A stretch of 64,000 nucleotides of DNA from Tenebrio molitor (Eukaryota; Arthropoda; Insecta; Coleoptera; Tenebrionidae), in contig NC_091055.1 in assembly GCF_963966145.1 (NCBI RefSeq), forward strand, positions 496,001 to 560,000. The letters are read 5' to 3'. The notes under the pieces are model-generated. The model was not told the DNA's origin. It did no database searches and saw only the letters and a program-made list of their open reading frames with translations. Positions 48,180 through 60,700 of the stretch are shown here, piece after piece. Position numbers and translations under genes: made by a program. Within the stretch, counting starts at the first letter, position 1; each line of letters begins with the position of its first letter.

Positions 48180-49218
48180 CTTCTTGCCCAGATGGGAGTA
48201 CGTAAAATTACCTTTTTCATTAAGGGTGCCTAAAAATATATTTTTGGTGAATTGAAATTAACGTAAACCACCCTAAAACAGTATTTTATAAGACAAAAGC
48301 ATTTTGGAACAAATTTATCAGAAAATATCATTATGTACAATCGTCTTAAATTTGATATTTTTCTGTAATATAATAGAGCAACTTTCCGTGATCGAGAAAA
48401 GTTTAATGCAATTTATTTTTAGAAAATCGTAGGAAATTATCTGCAGTTCGTACCTGCTGTCCAGACAATGACGTCGGAAATCGAATACACAAAAGAAACA
48501 TCCATTATTACTTTTATAACAGCCAATTTAATTCCGACCTAACAGAAGGACTACAAAAGTAATACGAGAATGCTGCTTCTAATTCTCGGAAGAGAAAGAT
48601 TTATCCAATTATTTGATGTAATGAGTTCTTGGAGGACAAGAGAATAATGTAGAATGCATGCGGCATCCTTCGAAACAACTTTAAAATTATTTATGACGAC
48701 AATGTAAAAGATTGTACATTTTCTAGTACGATTGAAATTCCCGTAAAAATGAAAAATGTTCAGAGAAATTCATTTTTTCAGATAAAAATTGTACCTACTT
48801 GATTTCCAAACCACGAGCGTATTGGTAGATAAATATTTTCATTTCATTGATAAAATTGTTTTTGAGGTGGTGTTGGCCCCCAAGCCGTACAATCATTGTT
48901 TATTTTGCTCGGATAGTTATTTGTTTTCGTTTTCCAAGTATTGGAGTGGCAAAATTAAATCTATCGTTCTGGATGGTGGATTAGCGAGAAATTACTCAAG
49001 AGACATGCGATGATTTTTGCTTCGATACGATAAAAATGTATTTGTATTTTTATTTACATTTAAATCAATTAAGTTGTGTTTTCTCGGGCAAGCGGAGTTT
49101 ACACAAGACTTCCACCAGATTTTCGATTTGTGGAAGAAATGGACCTGTCACGTTGTAACGTCAACGGTTCCGTTATTTTTAATTTGCCATTTCCACTTGT
49201 CGCATTAGCCTTTATATT
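48180..49218. other. No feature seen
   Basis: AT-rich; the 48789-49013 and 49017-49208 frames have no support. Confidence 0.4.
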
Positions 49219-51340
49219 AGAAAAGTTTCCTCTCCAGAAAACAGGTTGGTGACAGTGTATTAAAGATTGAGTGATAGATTCTGATTCGCTACATGTCTGT
49301 AACATCTTTCACGTCTCTAAAACTCCCCAGTACAAATGAAAATTCCACGTTTTCGTGTCTCTCAAGATCCGCCTTTTCAGGTCTCATGATCGTGTGAAAT
49401 TTAACATGCCAAAGATCAAATTACGTTTTGTCTGCGAAGTGAATACCTATTAATTAAATTAGTTAATTTTCCGTGGTGTTCCATTTTGTTGGACTTTGTG
49501 GCAGGAAAAGCAGTAATGGTGGAGTCATCGGGCCATGAAAAATCTTTTCAAAATCGGATCCGAATTCTATGTGGTGGGTATTACCGAAGTTGTTCGGCAC
49601 TCTGGTTTTAATCCCCCATTCATACCGAAAACGGCACTAATAAGACAATACAATGAACGAGCTTAGGTCGAAAATATGGTAACTAAGCTTTTATGGAACC
49701 CTCAATAACGCATTTAGTTGTTCTTAAACGATCAGATTCCTTAATCCTGGCCATTATTTGTCCCGACTTGTAGTGAGCCTTGTTTTGTTGAAAAATTACG
49801 TCGGATAAGAGTAGAATGTGATTCTTGAAAGCTGTCCGCGAGCAATATCGACAGTCCTGCGCCGTGCTAAATATAGAAACTCCTTAGGACTAGTTTAAAG
49901 TTTCCCCCTGAAATTTCGATTAGTATTTTAGGAATTAATTTCGAAGCGAGGCGCATCAGTTAAACAGTTCATTGAGGAAAGGGTCGTTTCGCTTTATAGG
50001 CGTTCGAGCTTTAAAGCTGTTTATTTTTTGTTTTAGCAAAGCTAACGTAAGTGGACATTTACAAAAGGACTTTGAGAGCTTATTTATTCCACAAAGCATC
50101 ATGTTCGAGACGACTTATGGAGACGGCGAAGGTATATCTTCACCATTTAAAAAGCTCCTTCTGGAGACGCCTCCCACAAAAGGAAATCCAATTTTATTCC
50201 CGAGCGTCGGAATTAATTTCATATATCATAAAGGCAATTAACTTTTTGCCGCGGTATTTATTCCTAGGTTACGCGTGGGTGTAGTGTTTAGTTAGCGTGT
50301 ACCTATAATATTCTAAGAACAATAGAACATTCTCAATTCTACAGACACTAAATAACATCTTGAACTAACGGGTTAGACTGTTCCTCACTTCCCATTTAAT
50401 TTAAACATTTCCCAGTCGATGACTCTCACGAATTACCCAGAAAGGTAAATTGTGAATACTGTCACGTATCTGCATTGTTATAGTGCAAGAACTTTATTGC
50501 AAAATCTGTTCTAATCAAATTGTCTTAGTTCTGAGCTGAACGTCTCTCCATTACCGTAAAATCTGGAACAATCGAATTGTGGCATTTTTTTCGACAGTTC
50601 CTCGTTCGCGAAGCAACTGAATGGAAACGCTAGACGTTCTGACCTGGATCCGTATCAAAGCAAAGTTGTTTGATATCAATTCATTGATTCGAGGCTCGTG
50701 AATTATTTCATTGATAAAAGGAGAACGGCGTAAAGCAAACATTTCGTGATTTACCAATATGATTTAATTTGTTTCATAGAAAATTTGTTCGTAAAATGTT
50801 CAATTCGAGTTGAAGAACGGCGGTATTTAATGCACAGAAAAAGAAAAGCCAGAAGAGAGATGAAAGCTTTAAATGGGGCGATGGTAGTATTGAACGACTA
50901 GCTGTTGCATTTCATTCACAAAATTCTAGGGTTCGTGTTTGGGGGTTAGAGATGGGCACGACACTTGTACTTCTTTCTTTCTCTTTTCTGCCGACTCCAA
51001 GTCAAATTCTTTGGAACAATGTACGTACCGCATTCCTTAGTACCGACGTAAAGTTGAAAGTATTCTACTCACCAACACTTTTTTGCCTCAGAATGAAGAA
51101 AAAACAATTACAGAACTTATGCAAATTGTGGGAAGTTAAATTTTTTTATATGTGCCTTTTGGCCGTAAACTTCTTTCAAAAAGCGATCTGCCTGGCTAGG
51201 CCATCTGTTGGCAAAACTGTTTCCAGGATTTATGAGCAAAAAATCTGCAACGTGTCTATTGATCGTAGGTAGGGATTGTTAGTTGAGGAAAATTTAACAG
51301 CAGTGTGAGGGAGCCACGGAGTAGTTTAACACGGCCGATA
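49219..51340 (+). repeat. Diverged direct duplication, copy 1
   Basis: Collinear with 52862-54746 through anchors: AGAAAAGTTTCC with GTGACAGTGTATTAA; ATTCATACCGAAA with AAGACAATACAAT and TAACTAAGCTTTTAT; TAACGTAAGTGGACATTTAC with AAAAGG; an 81-bp identical block at 50841-50921; GCCATCTGTTGGCAAAACTG; CTATTGATCGTAG; GTGTGAGGGAGCCAC. Typical stretches look about 70% identical by eye. The frames at 49972-50241 and 50952-51272 are not kept open in copy 2 and are not called. Confidence 0.8.
50831..50902 (+). CDS. Short conserved frame in duplication copy 1
   Basis: ATG at 50831 opens a 23-codon frame (MHRKRKARREMKALNGAMVV LND) ending at TAG. Its last 18 codons are identical in copy 2, including the stop. 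It may be the tail of a former coding exon rather than a stand-alone peptide. No start context or upstream exon could be confirmed. Confidence 0.25.
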
Positions 51341-51567
51341 AAAAAAATTTCTAAATTTTAATACAATTAAAAAATCTAAATAGCTACAAATTGAAAATAT
51401 TTTTGAGTTGATCTTTTCTTTCGTTTGTTAGTTGTTAAAAAGGAATAAAACGAATAAATAACATTTAATTTTATATTACTTACTGCTATTCATATTTATT
51501 TATTAAAAAATATAAAATGTGTCATACGAGATACAAGCAACTACTCAGTTATTTTTACACATATACA

Positions 51568-52255
51568 TACAGGGTGTCTCAGCTAAGATTTTCGAGCCTA
51601 ATATCTCGATTATTTGCCAACGGATTCTTATGAAATTTAAAATACAGATATTTCAGACCGTGAAGGTTCAATTAGTAATAATAAAATTACCTCAAGTTAA
51701 AAAATGTAATTTTAATACATGTTTCCTTTATCGAAAATTATGCGCGATTATTATTAGATTGTTGAACATTAAAAAATAGGGGTCTACACAAACAATTAAG
51801 TAAATCACTTGTCTGATTCAACGAAAAGATTAGATTTTGTCGTTAAAAATTTAATGTAAAATTTGAAGGTATTTGAGCAGTTACCTTTTGAAACAATTGA
51901 TGATTCATTGCTAAGCAACATTTTGTACACTCTTTAAAGTCTGTCAAAATTGGGCGCGCTTTATTAGAAACATCAAATTGTGAAAATTTATTGAAAATAC
52001 TCTAAAAATGGACTACAGCGGCAGAAATTTCAATATTGTTGAAAAAGGAAAAAAAAATTGCCTGTGGAGAGTGTCGTAAGAACTTCAATGACACAGTCCG
52101 TTTTCTCGTGGAACACTATCCAAATGTAGGCTTTACAAAATGTAAGGTTAAGAGAGTCGTCAATTTATTTGAAGACACAGGAAGCGTACGTGAACTAAAT
52201 CACCTTGCTAAAATATCCCGATCGTGTTTTAGTCCTTTATGGAAGAATTAAAGCA
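51568..52255 (+). pseudogene. Decayed DNA transposon with transposase N-terminal relic
   Basis: A CATACAGGGTGTCTCAGCTA end at 51568 is followed by AT-rich sequence. At 52008 an ATG opens MDYSGRNFNIVEKGKK, and after a frame shift in the poly-A run near 52046-52056 the frame continues CGECRKNFNDTVRFLVEHYP, then NVGFTKCKVKRVVNLFEDTG SV. Helix-turn-helix phrasing ending in xxVxRxxxxFxETGSV is typical of N-terminal DNA-binding domains of mariner-type and related insect transposases (from memory). The rest of the transposase is absent and the right terminus was not found. Confidence 0.4.
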
Positions 52256-52467
52256 TCCAGTATAATAAATTACGTCCAAATGTTGTCTTTAACTTTGTAA
52301 GTGTTTGTAAGGTTAGCAAGATAAACGTCAAATATGTCACCTGCCCTTCTGCGAAAAGGGACCAAAATTCTGCAAAATTGTGCGTTTGTTTTATACGCGT
52401 CTAGGTTTTTGCATTTGCGGCCATGTTTAACACAGTTTTTTGCTTTCAGATTTTAATACCCTATTTT

Positions 52468-52619
52468 CGTCGGTGAAGAAACAATACCGCTTAAGTCGCA
52501 AATGGCAAATTCAACTTACTCGACTAAAAACGATAGCTATCAGCGGTATTTATCGAATGAACACAAAATCTCCACTTCCGAAAAAATGCGACATGGGCGG
52601 TATTGTTTCTTCGCCGACG
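52468..52619. mobile_element. Short inverted-repeat element (152 bp)
   Basis: The left arm CGTCGGTGAAGAAACAATAC then CGC pairs with the right arm GCGGTATTGTTTCTTCGCCG then ACG. A shorter inner inverted pair surrounds CGATAGCTATCAG. It is non-coding; the 52440-52673 frame is a shadow. Confidence 0.75.
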
Positions 52620-52861
52620 ATATGTATCTTCGTTCATTTTTTTTTGTCTACTGGTGAAATCCGGGTAAAATAAATTGCAACAAATGTCACTACAATGTTA
52701 CTTTGAACCTACTAAATATGTTACCGACTAATGAGAAGTCGCATAGAGAATGATTCCGCATCAATTTTTCTCTTTTTGAATAAATAGAAATGACATTTTC
52801 GTTTTCTGGAAAATTTTCGGTTCGTTCCAGTCCTATAGTGCATTAGAGTTTACTCGTATTT

Positions 52862-54746
52862 AGAAAAGTTTCCTTCACAGAAAACAGGCTTGTGACAGTG
52901 TATTAACGATTGAGTGATAGATTCTGACTCGTTACTTGCGAACTGTCTGTACCAGCTTTTAGGTTATATTGTCTGATTTCATTTGCAAAACATATGAAAA
53001 TTCCACGTTTTGCTGTGTCTGCAAAATCCACCCACTCCCAAGTGCGTATCCGTCGTAGAAAATTTTAATATGTTAAGAGATTAAATAGCATTGTGCATAT
53101 GACGAAGACATTTTCATAAAGTACTTTATCTTTATTTGACATTCCATAGTTTTTGTCGTCCTGTTGTGAGAGCATAATAACCAAAATTCTAATTTCTTGG
53201 AAATAAAAATTTTCTCACCCAAACAACAACAATGGTTCAAGCCATTAGAGTACAAAATTATTTTCTGTGGTTTTACAGAAGTTAGTCGGCTTTCAGGTTT
53301 TAATACCCTATTCATACCGAAACAGCAATAATAAGACAATACAATAAACGAGATTAGCTTAGGTAACTAAGCTTTTATCGCGCTCTCCAATAATTCATTT
53401 GTTCAATTCAGTTCTTCTTGAACTATCGGATTTTCAATCTGTCCTCTTCATTATTTATCCCTTTGTAGCCTGTAGTGTTTGCTGAAAAATTTCATAGAAG
53501 AGAACGTAACTCTTGAAGTCAGAATCAACAATTAAAGAATTTGAGAAATATGTAGTTGAAAATTTTGACTCACATCTCGAATACCCAAATTGATACGAAG
53601 TGAAATGCGCATTTTGAGAGAATTAATCAAGTACAGCTTCAAGCTTAACTGCTAGAATGTTTTAATAAAACTAGCGTAAATGAACGTTTATAAAAGGCCT
53701 TTGAGGCTTACTTATTCTACGGAGTGGGGGATTTATAGAAATACCGGATGTATGTTCTCGACATTTAAATAATTCCTTTTGAAGGTACATAAAAATTAAT
53801 TTGAAGTTTGTTCTAAAAGCGCCCAAATGATACCAAAGATTTTCATATCTTTTACAACATTGTTAGCTTTAGTGGGAGTGTGTGTTAAGTTAGCACGTAT
53901 TTAATTCTAGGAAGAATAGAATATGCTCGGTGCCACAGGCATTAAATGACCTTTTGAATTAACTGGTCAGATTATTTCGCACTTCCATTAATTCAGACAT
54001 TTCCTGGCAGCCGCCAGGAGAGTTAGCGAACTCTCACAAACTAAAGAATACATTTTAACAGCGACACAAAATTCACTTTCGAAATTTGCTCTAATTAATC
54101 TGCATTAATGTTTTGTTACATTTTTTTGTATTCAATACAAAACTTATAATTTTTTGATGTAAGTTAGAGAAATTCGAGAAGTTGTTTGACATCTATTCAT
54201 TGTTAAAAAGAGAAATGCAGAATGCTATATGTACGACATTTTTCTTAGTGTACCATCAGTGTAATTCAATCTATTTGAAAGACTATTATTCTGGACAATC
54301 TTCCGATCTAGGGGAAGAAGTAGAACTATATTTACATAAGAAAAGGAATGCTAGAAGAGAGATGAAAGCTTTAAATGGGGCGATGGTAGTATTGAACGAC
54401 TAGCTGTTGCATTTCATTCACAAAATTCTAGGGCTGCTGTTTGGAGTTAGAGATGGGCTCAACGCACAAACACATCTTTCTTTCTCTCCGTTGGCTCATC
54501 ATTGGATTTGACGAACACACCAAGTAACAAAGAAATTGTATAGTGATTAACACTGACTTAATTTAGAAATATAAAAAAAATTGTAGCTTTTGCAGAGGAA
54601 ATACAATTTTTTGTATTTTTCTCGACGAGGCCATCTGTTGGCAAAACTGTATCTGACCAAAAGATCTGCAACACATCTATTGATCGTGAGGGTTGTTTGT
54701 TAACGTCAGTGTGAGGGCGCCACTTAATGGGCCGCACGGTCGATAA
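52862..54746 (+). repeat. Diverged direct duplication, copy 2
   Basis: Same order of anchors as copy 1, displaced by about 3.5-3.7 kb. The 1.5 kb between the copies holds the transposon relic and a MITE. The decreasing displacement from left to right reflects small deletions in copy 2. A near-palindromic GAGGGCGCCAC is at its right end. Confidence 0.8.
54249..54403 (+). CDS. Candidate terminal exon in duplication copy 2
   Basis: An acceptor (TTTTTCTTAG) precedes an open frame reading YHQCNSIYLKDYYSGQSSDL, then GEEVELYLHKKRNARREMKA, then LNGAMVVLND and a TAG stop at 54401-54403. The composition is protein-like, and the final 18 codons are identical to copy 1. The upstream part has no counterpart in copy 1. 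I do not recognise the family. It may be the last exon of a gene whose other exons are lost or unrecognised, or a chance frame over a conserved non-coding block. Confidence 0.3.
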
Positions 54747-55656
54747 GACTGTATTGTTCAGTTTGACACTTGACTGTTTTCGTTATGCATTTATTTAGAT
54801 TTATGTATTAATTTTTTATGCATTTTTTAAAATAGAATTATATTTAATTTAATTATGAACACTGTGACTCAGACAACTCTGCTCATTAAAAAAAAAAAAA
54901 AATGTATGACGCCATGCGTTTGCGCAAATGTAGTGTTTTACTACCAAGTGTCAGTTGAGATTGTGGTTACAATTATTGTGAAATAAATTTTAAAGTATGG
55001 TAAACGTGTGACTCTTTTTTTTTAGGTACAAGTTTTTATTGTGCCGATCCTTTTTTTGATATTTATTTTTTAGGATAAGATGGAAAAACTGTGGAGAGCA
55101 GCAAGTAATTGTGGTTTCTTTCTTTGCATAAAATTAAAAAGTTGATCCCCGTAATTTAAAAAAAAAACATGATCAATGTGACAAGCAATGTCAGAATCCA
55201 AAAAAGATAAAAAGCGAAAACTGATAGTGATGTTAATCAGAGTAATGATGGTCTTTAATTATTATTAGTGCCAATAAATATATCGTCATTGTTATTTTAC
55301 TTATTGTTATTGCTTCAAGAGCGTTTCCGTTGCTTTCTACAGTTTTTAAAGTATAAGATGGATATAATGCAGTCTCAAAATAAAAATACAAATAATTGTC
55401 TTTCTATCAAGTAATTGCTTAAATAAAATTTAATATGTTTAATCCATCCAAATTATGATTTTCGATAATGCACAAATCACGCGCAAAAGATGAGTAGCGC
55501 TACTGAAGAGAAATGATACAAACATCGCCACTGAGTTGAAGGTCAAAGGAATTTGGCGCGCAGAGATGATCACGTGGCAGGTTATTTAAATTTTTGCCTT
55601 GCTATAAAATTAATTTCTTTTATCGTGTTTTTGTGTTCTTAACTTAACAATTTTAA
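54747..55656. other. No supported gene; poly-A tract
   Basis: A 15-base A run at about 54889-54902 could be the tail of an old retroposed piece, but no body was identified. A CACGTG E-box lies at 55571-55576. Otherwise AT-rich. Confidence 0.35.
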
Positions 55657-55833
55657 TGTGTTCCATTCTTTACATTTTTTAATGGAATTCAACAAGGCAT
55701 CAACGATTACATTTCGAAATTCCTCTTCAACGATATTGATAGCTTCTACAAAGACTTTGAACGCGATCCAGGAGAAAAGTCTCGACATCTCGATACTGTC
55801 GTAGCAGATAAAGCATTTGTCTAAAGTGTAAAG
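55657..55833 (+). pseudogene. Unassigned coding-like fragment
   Basis: The frame FNGIQQGINDYISKFLFNDI then DSFYKDFERDPGEKSRHLDT then VVADKAFV ends in TAA. Codons look selected (GAT, TTC, AAC, GAC, GCA) against the AT-rich background. There is no in-frame ATG, and an ATG at 55682 opens a different frame of 40 codons. It is likely a decayed exon of unknown origin. Confidence 0.25.
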
Positions 55834-55865
55834 ACCAGGCTTCCTCCAGTAAGAATCCAGGTTGA

Positions 55866-56114
55866 GAATCAGCCGACCCTGTTAAGAAGTTGAAGACCAC
55901 CAGTAAGATTAAAAAATTAATGAAAATGAATAGGTGGAGATCGGAGAGAAGAAATTCCGACGGATGTGAGTATGACAGGGGCGATATAATAGGTTTCTTA
56001 ATAAGATTAGGTGGATATTTGCAGAAGGAAGAAACGAGAAGAAACGAGGATCAGGTGAAATCTCCGAGACATCGATCGCAGCGCCGCCACGTCAAGACAA
56101 TGTCGGAATTTTAA
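55866..56114 (+). pseudogene. Basic, charge-rich open frame
   Basis: An 82-codon frame reading ADPVKKLKTTSKIKKLMKMN then RWRSERRNSDGCEYDRGDII then GFLIRLGGYLQKEETRRNED, ending SQRRHVKTMSEF. It is rich in K, R and E with no ATG near its start, and it lies in a purine-rich patch unlike its neighbours. Possibly it derives from the same lost gene as 55657-55833. Function unknown. Confidence 0.2.
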
Positions 56115-57599
56115 CTCTGTGTGGAGGATGCTGCAGGTGCAGAAGATTCCACTGCGGAAGCAGGTTCCTAAAATAATTCAAAAAGGCAATTTTGTTTAAA
56201 ATGTGTTATTGTAATTGTACTAATTGTAATCTTGATCATGTTTTTATGTTTTATAAATGCACTTTATTGTTTCTTTTTGTTGTTAAAAAAATATTCCGAA
56301 TTATCAGGATAATTTCCTGGTTTTGAATTTTTTTTTAAGACCGGCAAAATTTCTCCAAAATTCGAAATTGCTAATGCAATAGATATTTAAAAAATCACGG
56401 TAAAATGAGTTGATCTGTTTAAAATTTTCAATTTAATTTTTCACAATTACTCAATTATTTTTAAATAAATGTACATTATTTTTTTCATTTTCATGTTTCT
56501 CAGGATTTTTATATTTTAAAATAGAGGAAAATATTTTGTGAGGTAAATGTATAAATGACAAACAAATAATTACTAAATACATACATAAATCACCAAAATG
56601 AATGTTTTGACATTTAGCAAAGTGAAACTACATACCTACTCGATTTGTCTTAAAACCTGTTGCCATGAAAAGATTTTTTTAAATTGATGTGTTTTACATG
56701 ATGTAACTCAAGAGAGATATATAAGAAGAATTTGCCCTCCAAAAATCATTTAAATACCTAAGTACATAATTAAATTCGATTATAATAAAACTGACAGCAG
56801 TAACACATAAGTTTTAAAAAAAATCCGATTTATTATTCAGTTATTGAACGAAACATATTTATTTTACATAGATACGTGATATGCTGACTACCCGAAATGA
56901 AAAACCGAATGACATATCTTAAATTAGATCAACTGATGATGTCATTGTGTTTTTCATTTGATGAAAAACCTAAACCTAAATAATTTCTGTTCATTTGGTT
57001 GAAAATCAAACAAAATAGATATGTACTGAATAAGTAAAAAACTCTCTTTGGCTTTGGATTGTTGGGCTTTAATAAAGTTATCATGATTTAACATTTAATC
57101 TGCAATAGAAATATTTATGTATAATTTAAAAACTGAGAATATGTATTTAATTTAGTTTAAGTGGTCTCATGTTATGTAATGTATATTTTAGTTAATGAGG
57201 TTAGAATTTGTGGCATTTTAGGCATTTTAAAGCAGTGTTTAATAAACATTTTTTCCAATTTGCTGTTTTAACAAAGCTGTTAACGCATTCGTTAATAAGC
57301 TATTAACACATCCTAAATCTAGGAACTTTTTTTCAGTGGGTAGCACACATTGCCGGTAGCAAATGGACTCTGATATTCTCTGCTATTTGCCGCATTATTG
57401 GATAATTCATTTTTAATTGCAATTTCACTTGCCGAAAATGACAATTATATTTAGTCTAGATTCAAATTTAGAATTTTACTTTAAATGTGAAATAAATGTG
57501 TCACCAACTGTCACAAAATTCCCTAAATTACCAAAATTGATTCTATTTGTAAAAAATATGTATGTATTTAATATACAAATTAGAAAAAATAGCATAAAA
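56115..57599. other. No feature seen
   Basis: Very AT-rich with poly-T and poly-A runs. The 57417-57680 frame is AT-derived and runs into the next hairpin. Confidence 0.4.
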
Positions 57600-57702
57600 A
57601 CTCGTTTTATAAAATATAAGAGCACTCGTCATTTACAGGCACTCCTGCCTGCGGCAAATCTTACTCGTGTCTTAATATAAGTTTTATAAAACTCGTGTTT
57701 TA
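57600..57702. repeat. Hairpin with GC-rich centre
   Basis: The arms ACTCGTTTTATAAAATATAA and TTATATAAGTTTTATAAAACTCG-like sequence flank CAGGCACTCCTGCCTG, itself a perfect small inverted repeat. It is about 100 bp and resembles the foldbacks at 5.2, 42.1 and 62.3 kb in having a GC-rich loop inside AT-rich arms. Confidence 0.55.
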
Positions 57703-60700
57703 ATATACCATTATTAACTGGTATCTTGTAATGGGAAATTTTCTTTCCATTTATATACAAGTACCGATTTAATTATTAAATTAATTTGTTTCTTTAACAT
57801 TGCAAGTATGTACATAATTACATTAAATTACGCACTACAGTACTAGTTCATAACACGAGGTAAACTTAACTAACCTTCAATTTTTCAAGTAAAAAACATA
57901 ACATTTAAACTAGATTGATATCATATCTAGCTGATATCAGGTGGGTTTATCTTGTACGCCCTTAATTACTGATTTTTAGGAATTTTTGAACTTATTCAAA
58001 TGATGTTGCAGTGTAAAATAGTTTTACAAAATGAATTATTAAAATGAGAAGAGAACATTGTCTTGTTTTCGTTTAATGTGTAAAAATATGTAATCTTCTT
58101 AAACGAAAAACGGTAATAAAACAATGAAAATAAATGTTAATTTATTACTCACGCATTCGCTTGCAGTAGTTAAATTGTGTTTTACGTTATTGTTCGAGAT
58201 CATATTACATAATTCTAAATGCTATTGTCAATATTTGAATAAATATTTTTTTAGTACAATTTGGTGATAACCAAGAGAAAATAAGTCATATTTTCATTTC
58301 ATATAAGAATCACATTTAAATATTTCAGCGAAAAAATTTCGCCCAAGGTACCTACTAAAATTCCTCCTACACTTGTATTATGAAATACGAGGTTTTAAAA
58401 AGAAAAACAGTTTTTTTAAATTACCAAATCAGAGAGTGATTCGAGAGGTGGATGGAAAAAGTGGTAAGTAATAGAAATTTGTATTGGAAAAGTTACATTC
58501 ACCTTGACTGATTGATTTTCCCAAAAACTTCTCGTCTTAAAGAAGTTGTTTCTATTGAGATACAATTTTAAATTTGGAGTTAATCGACTGAAAATTCTTT
58601 TTCTGACAAATAATTTTTAAAAATATCTTAAATTTAGCATAAATGAATTTTTTTTTGTCGTGATGTTCTGTCGGCAATTTACTGCATTTCTGGAGACAAT
58701 AAAGGACGATATTTCTTGATGAAAATTTGAGTTGCACACCTTTATTCACTAAATACCGTAGCCCAAAACAAAGACCGATGATATTTCATATTTTCCTTCG
58801 AAATTAAATGTGTTTAAGAAAAATGGCATCACTTGAACGTTTTTCTCACCGAAAATGTTGATGTCATTTAAAATTTTTACGCCTATTGTAGAATAACAAT
58901 TTCCACACGTCCACTGAATTTCTTAATATCTCAAACGGCGCCATAAATTGTGGATGCCGCCCAAACTAAAATTGTTTCCAGCTTAACACTTATTTGTGCT
59001 TTTCTTTTTAATTTTGTAGTTTTAGTTTAACGAAAGTTTCAAAATTAATTTTTAGTAGCTACATAATTTGATCGGTACCGTAAAAAGATTTAAACGATGC
59101 ATCAGCGAAACTAAATTAGTATTTATTTTAAACAAGAGAAACTTTCCGCGTGGGGCTTAAAAGTACATTATTTCCCTGCGTACTTATTTTATTTCGGTGG
59201 CCTACTCTCGGAGTGCCACATTTTATGTTAAAAAGTTTGCTTAATAATAAAAGATGCAAACAAACATTCGTTTTGATAGCCTCCGTGTCTTATTTTAGAC
59301 GGGGAAAGTTTCGAGTTGCTGAAAATTCGGGAAGTGTAATGAAATGCGCGAATTTCATAACGCATGAGGCTAATGTTTGTCTTTTTTGGGACAACGCATT
59401 TTTGCGTAACATTTCTTTAGTCGACCATCTGATACCACTCGTCGTATTTACATCTAAATAAGTCAATAATTATGACAACTGGCTCCAAAAATTCTTATCC
59501 GCTAAATCGCAATTTTAGGTGGTCATCTATTCTTTTCACTAGAGATAGAATAATAATTAAATAGAGAAGAGCACAACTAGTGAATGCGTCTGGTCAGCAA
59601 GTTCTACGTAAATTTATGGACGTTTTTTATTTGCATAAATTAACCATCATATAATTTTAGTGTAAATTTAAAAAGTTACAAAAAATATTTCTCCAAGTGG
59701 TGAATACGCCGGGTTACTTAATAATTAAATTCCAATTATTCCATGAAAGTTATGTTGGTTGCCATGCAGTTGAAAGAATGTTGAATCATATTTATATTCA
59801 GCAACAGTATTATTATTCTAATAGGTGATTTTTTTACTTTTTCAAAACAAACACACATATCAGTTCAATTTTCTCAAAGCGAATTTCTTCAATTTACAAG
59901 GAGCCCGAGGGAACTTTATAAATATTTATTTCTTGAACAAACATTTTACGGAGCACTCCGATACATCAGAAACAAAATTGAATATTAAACTTTTAATATG
60001 TATAACAATTTTTGGGGGAAAAATATACGAAAAGTTTGGATATTACGGTTTCGTTGATAAAGCTTTATGTCTTAATTAGCTTAATAAAAATATGAGGAAC
60101 ACTCTTGTAAGTAGACGGTACATTAAAATAGATGTGTATTTATGCCGGAGGCAGCAAAGGTAATTTACTTGGGTACCACACAATGCCTTTAATTATTGCG
60201 ATGTTTACAACAGACGGAACTAACCTTTTACTTCTCGTTTATTCGATATAATTTGTACTTCTCGCTCTATTGCCGATAGAGCTCGTCTCACTATCTCACG
60301 TTTTGTAATCAATTAATTCACCGAAAATAATTAATACCGGTTGGTTAAGACAACTGGAAAGTGACTCGTGCTTCCGACACGTTTTTGTTTCTGTTAATGA
60401 TCACGTACGAGAAAAATGAATGATCAAATGTGATTGTTTGCGATTTTTCCCCATAAATTGTGTTTGAATTCCATTAATCGTTTTATGATTTATAAATTTG
60501 AACATTTTTGCGAGTTATCTGTTCGAAATGCGTTTAGCACGCGTTTTACCAAAATTCATTCGAATTTAAACCCTGCTGAGCTTGCTGTATCTGCAATATC
60601 ATAAATTACTGTTATCGGTGCGCTATACAGGTGTGATATTGCATCTGCCTCATAAACATTTCCCATTGACCGACCACTAGCCGCAAAATTTTATTTTCCC

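Noticed and set aside
59150..60079. Two open frames of 103 and 84 codons
   Set aside because: No splice signals, repeats or motifs; amino acid content follows base composition.
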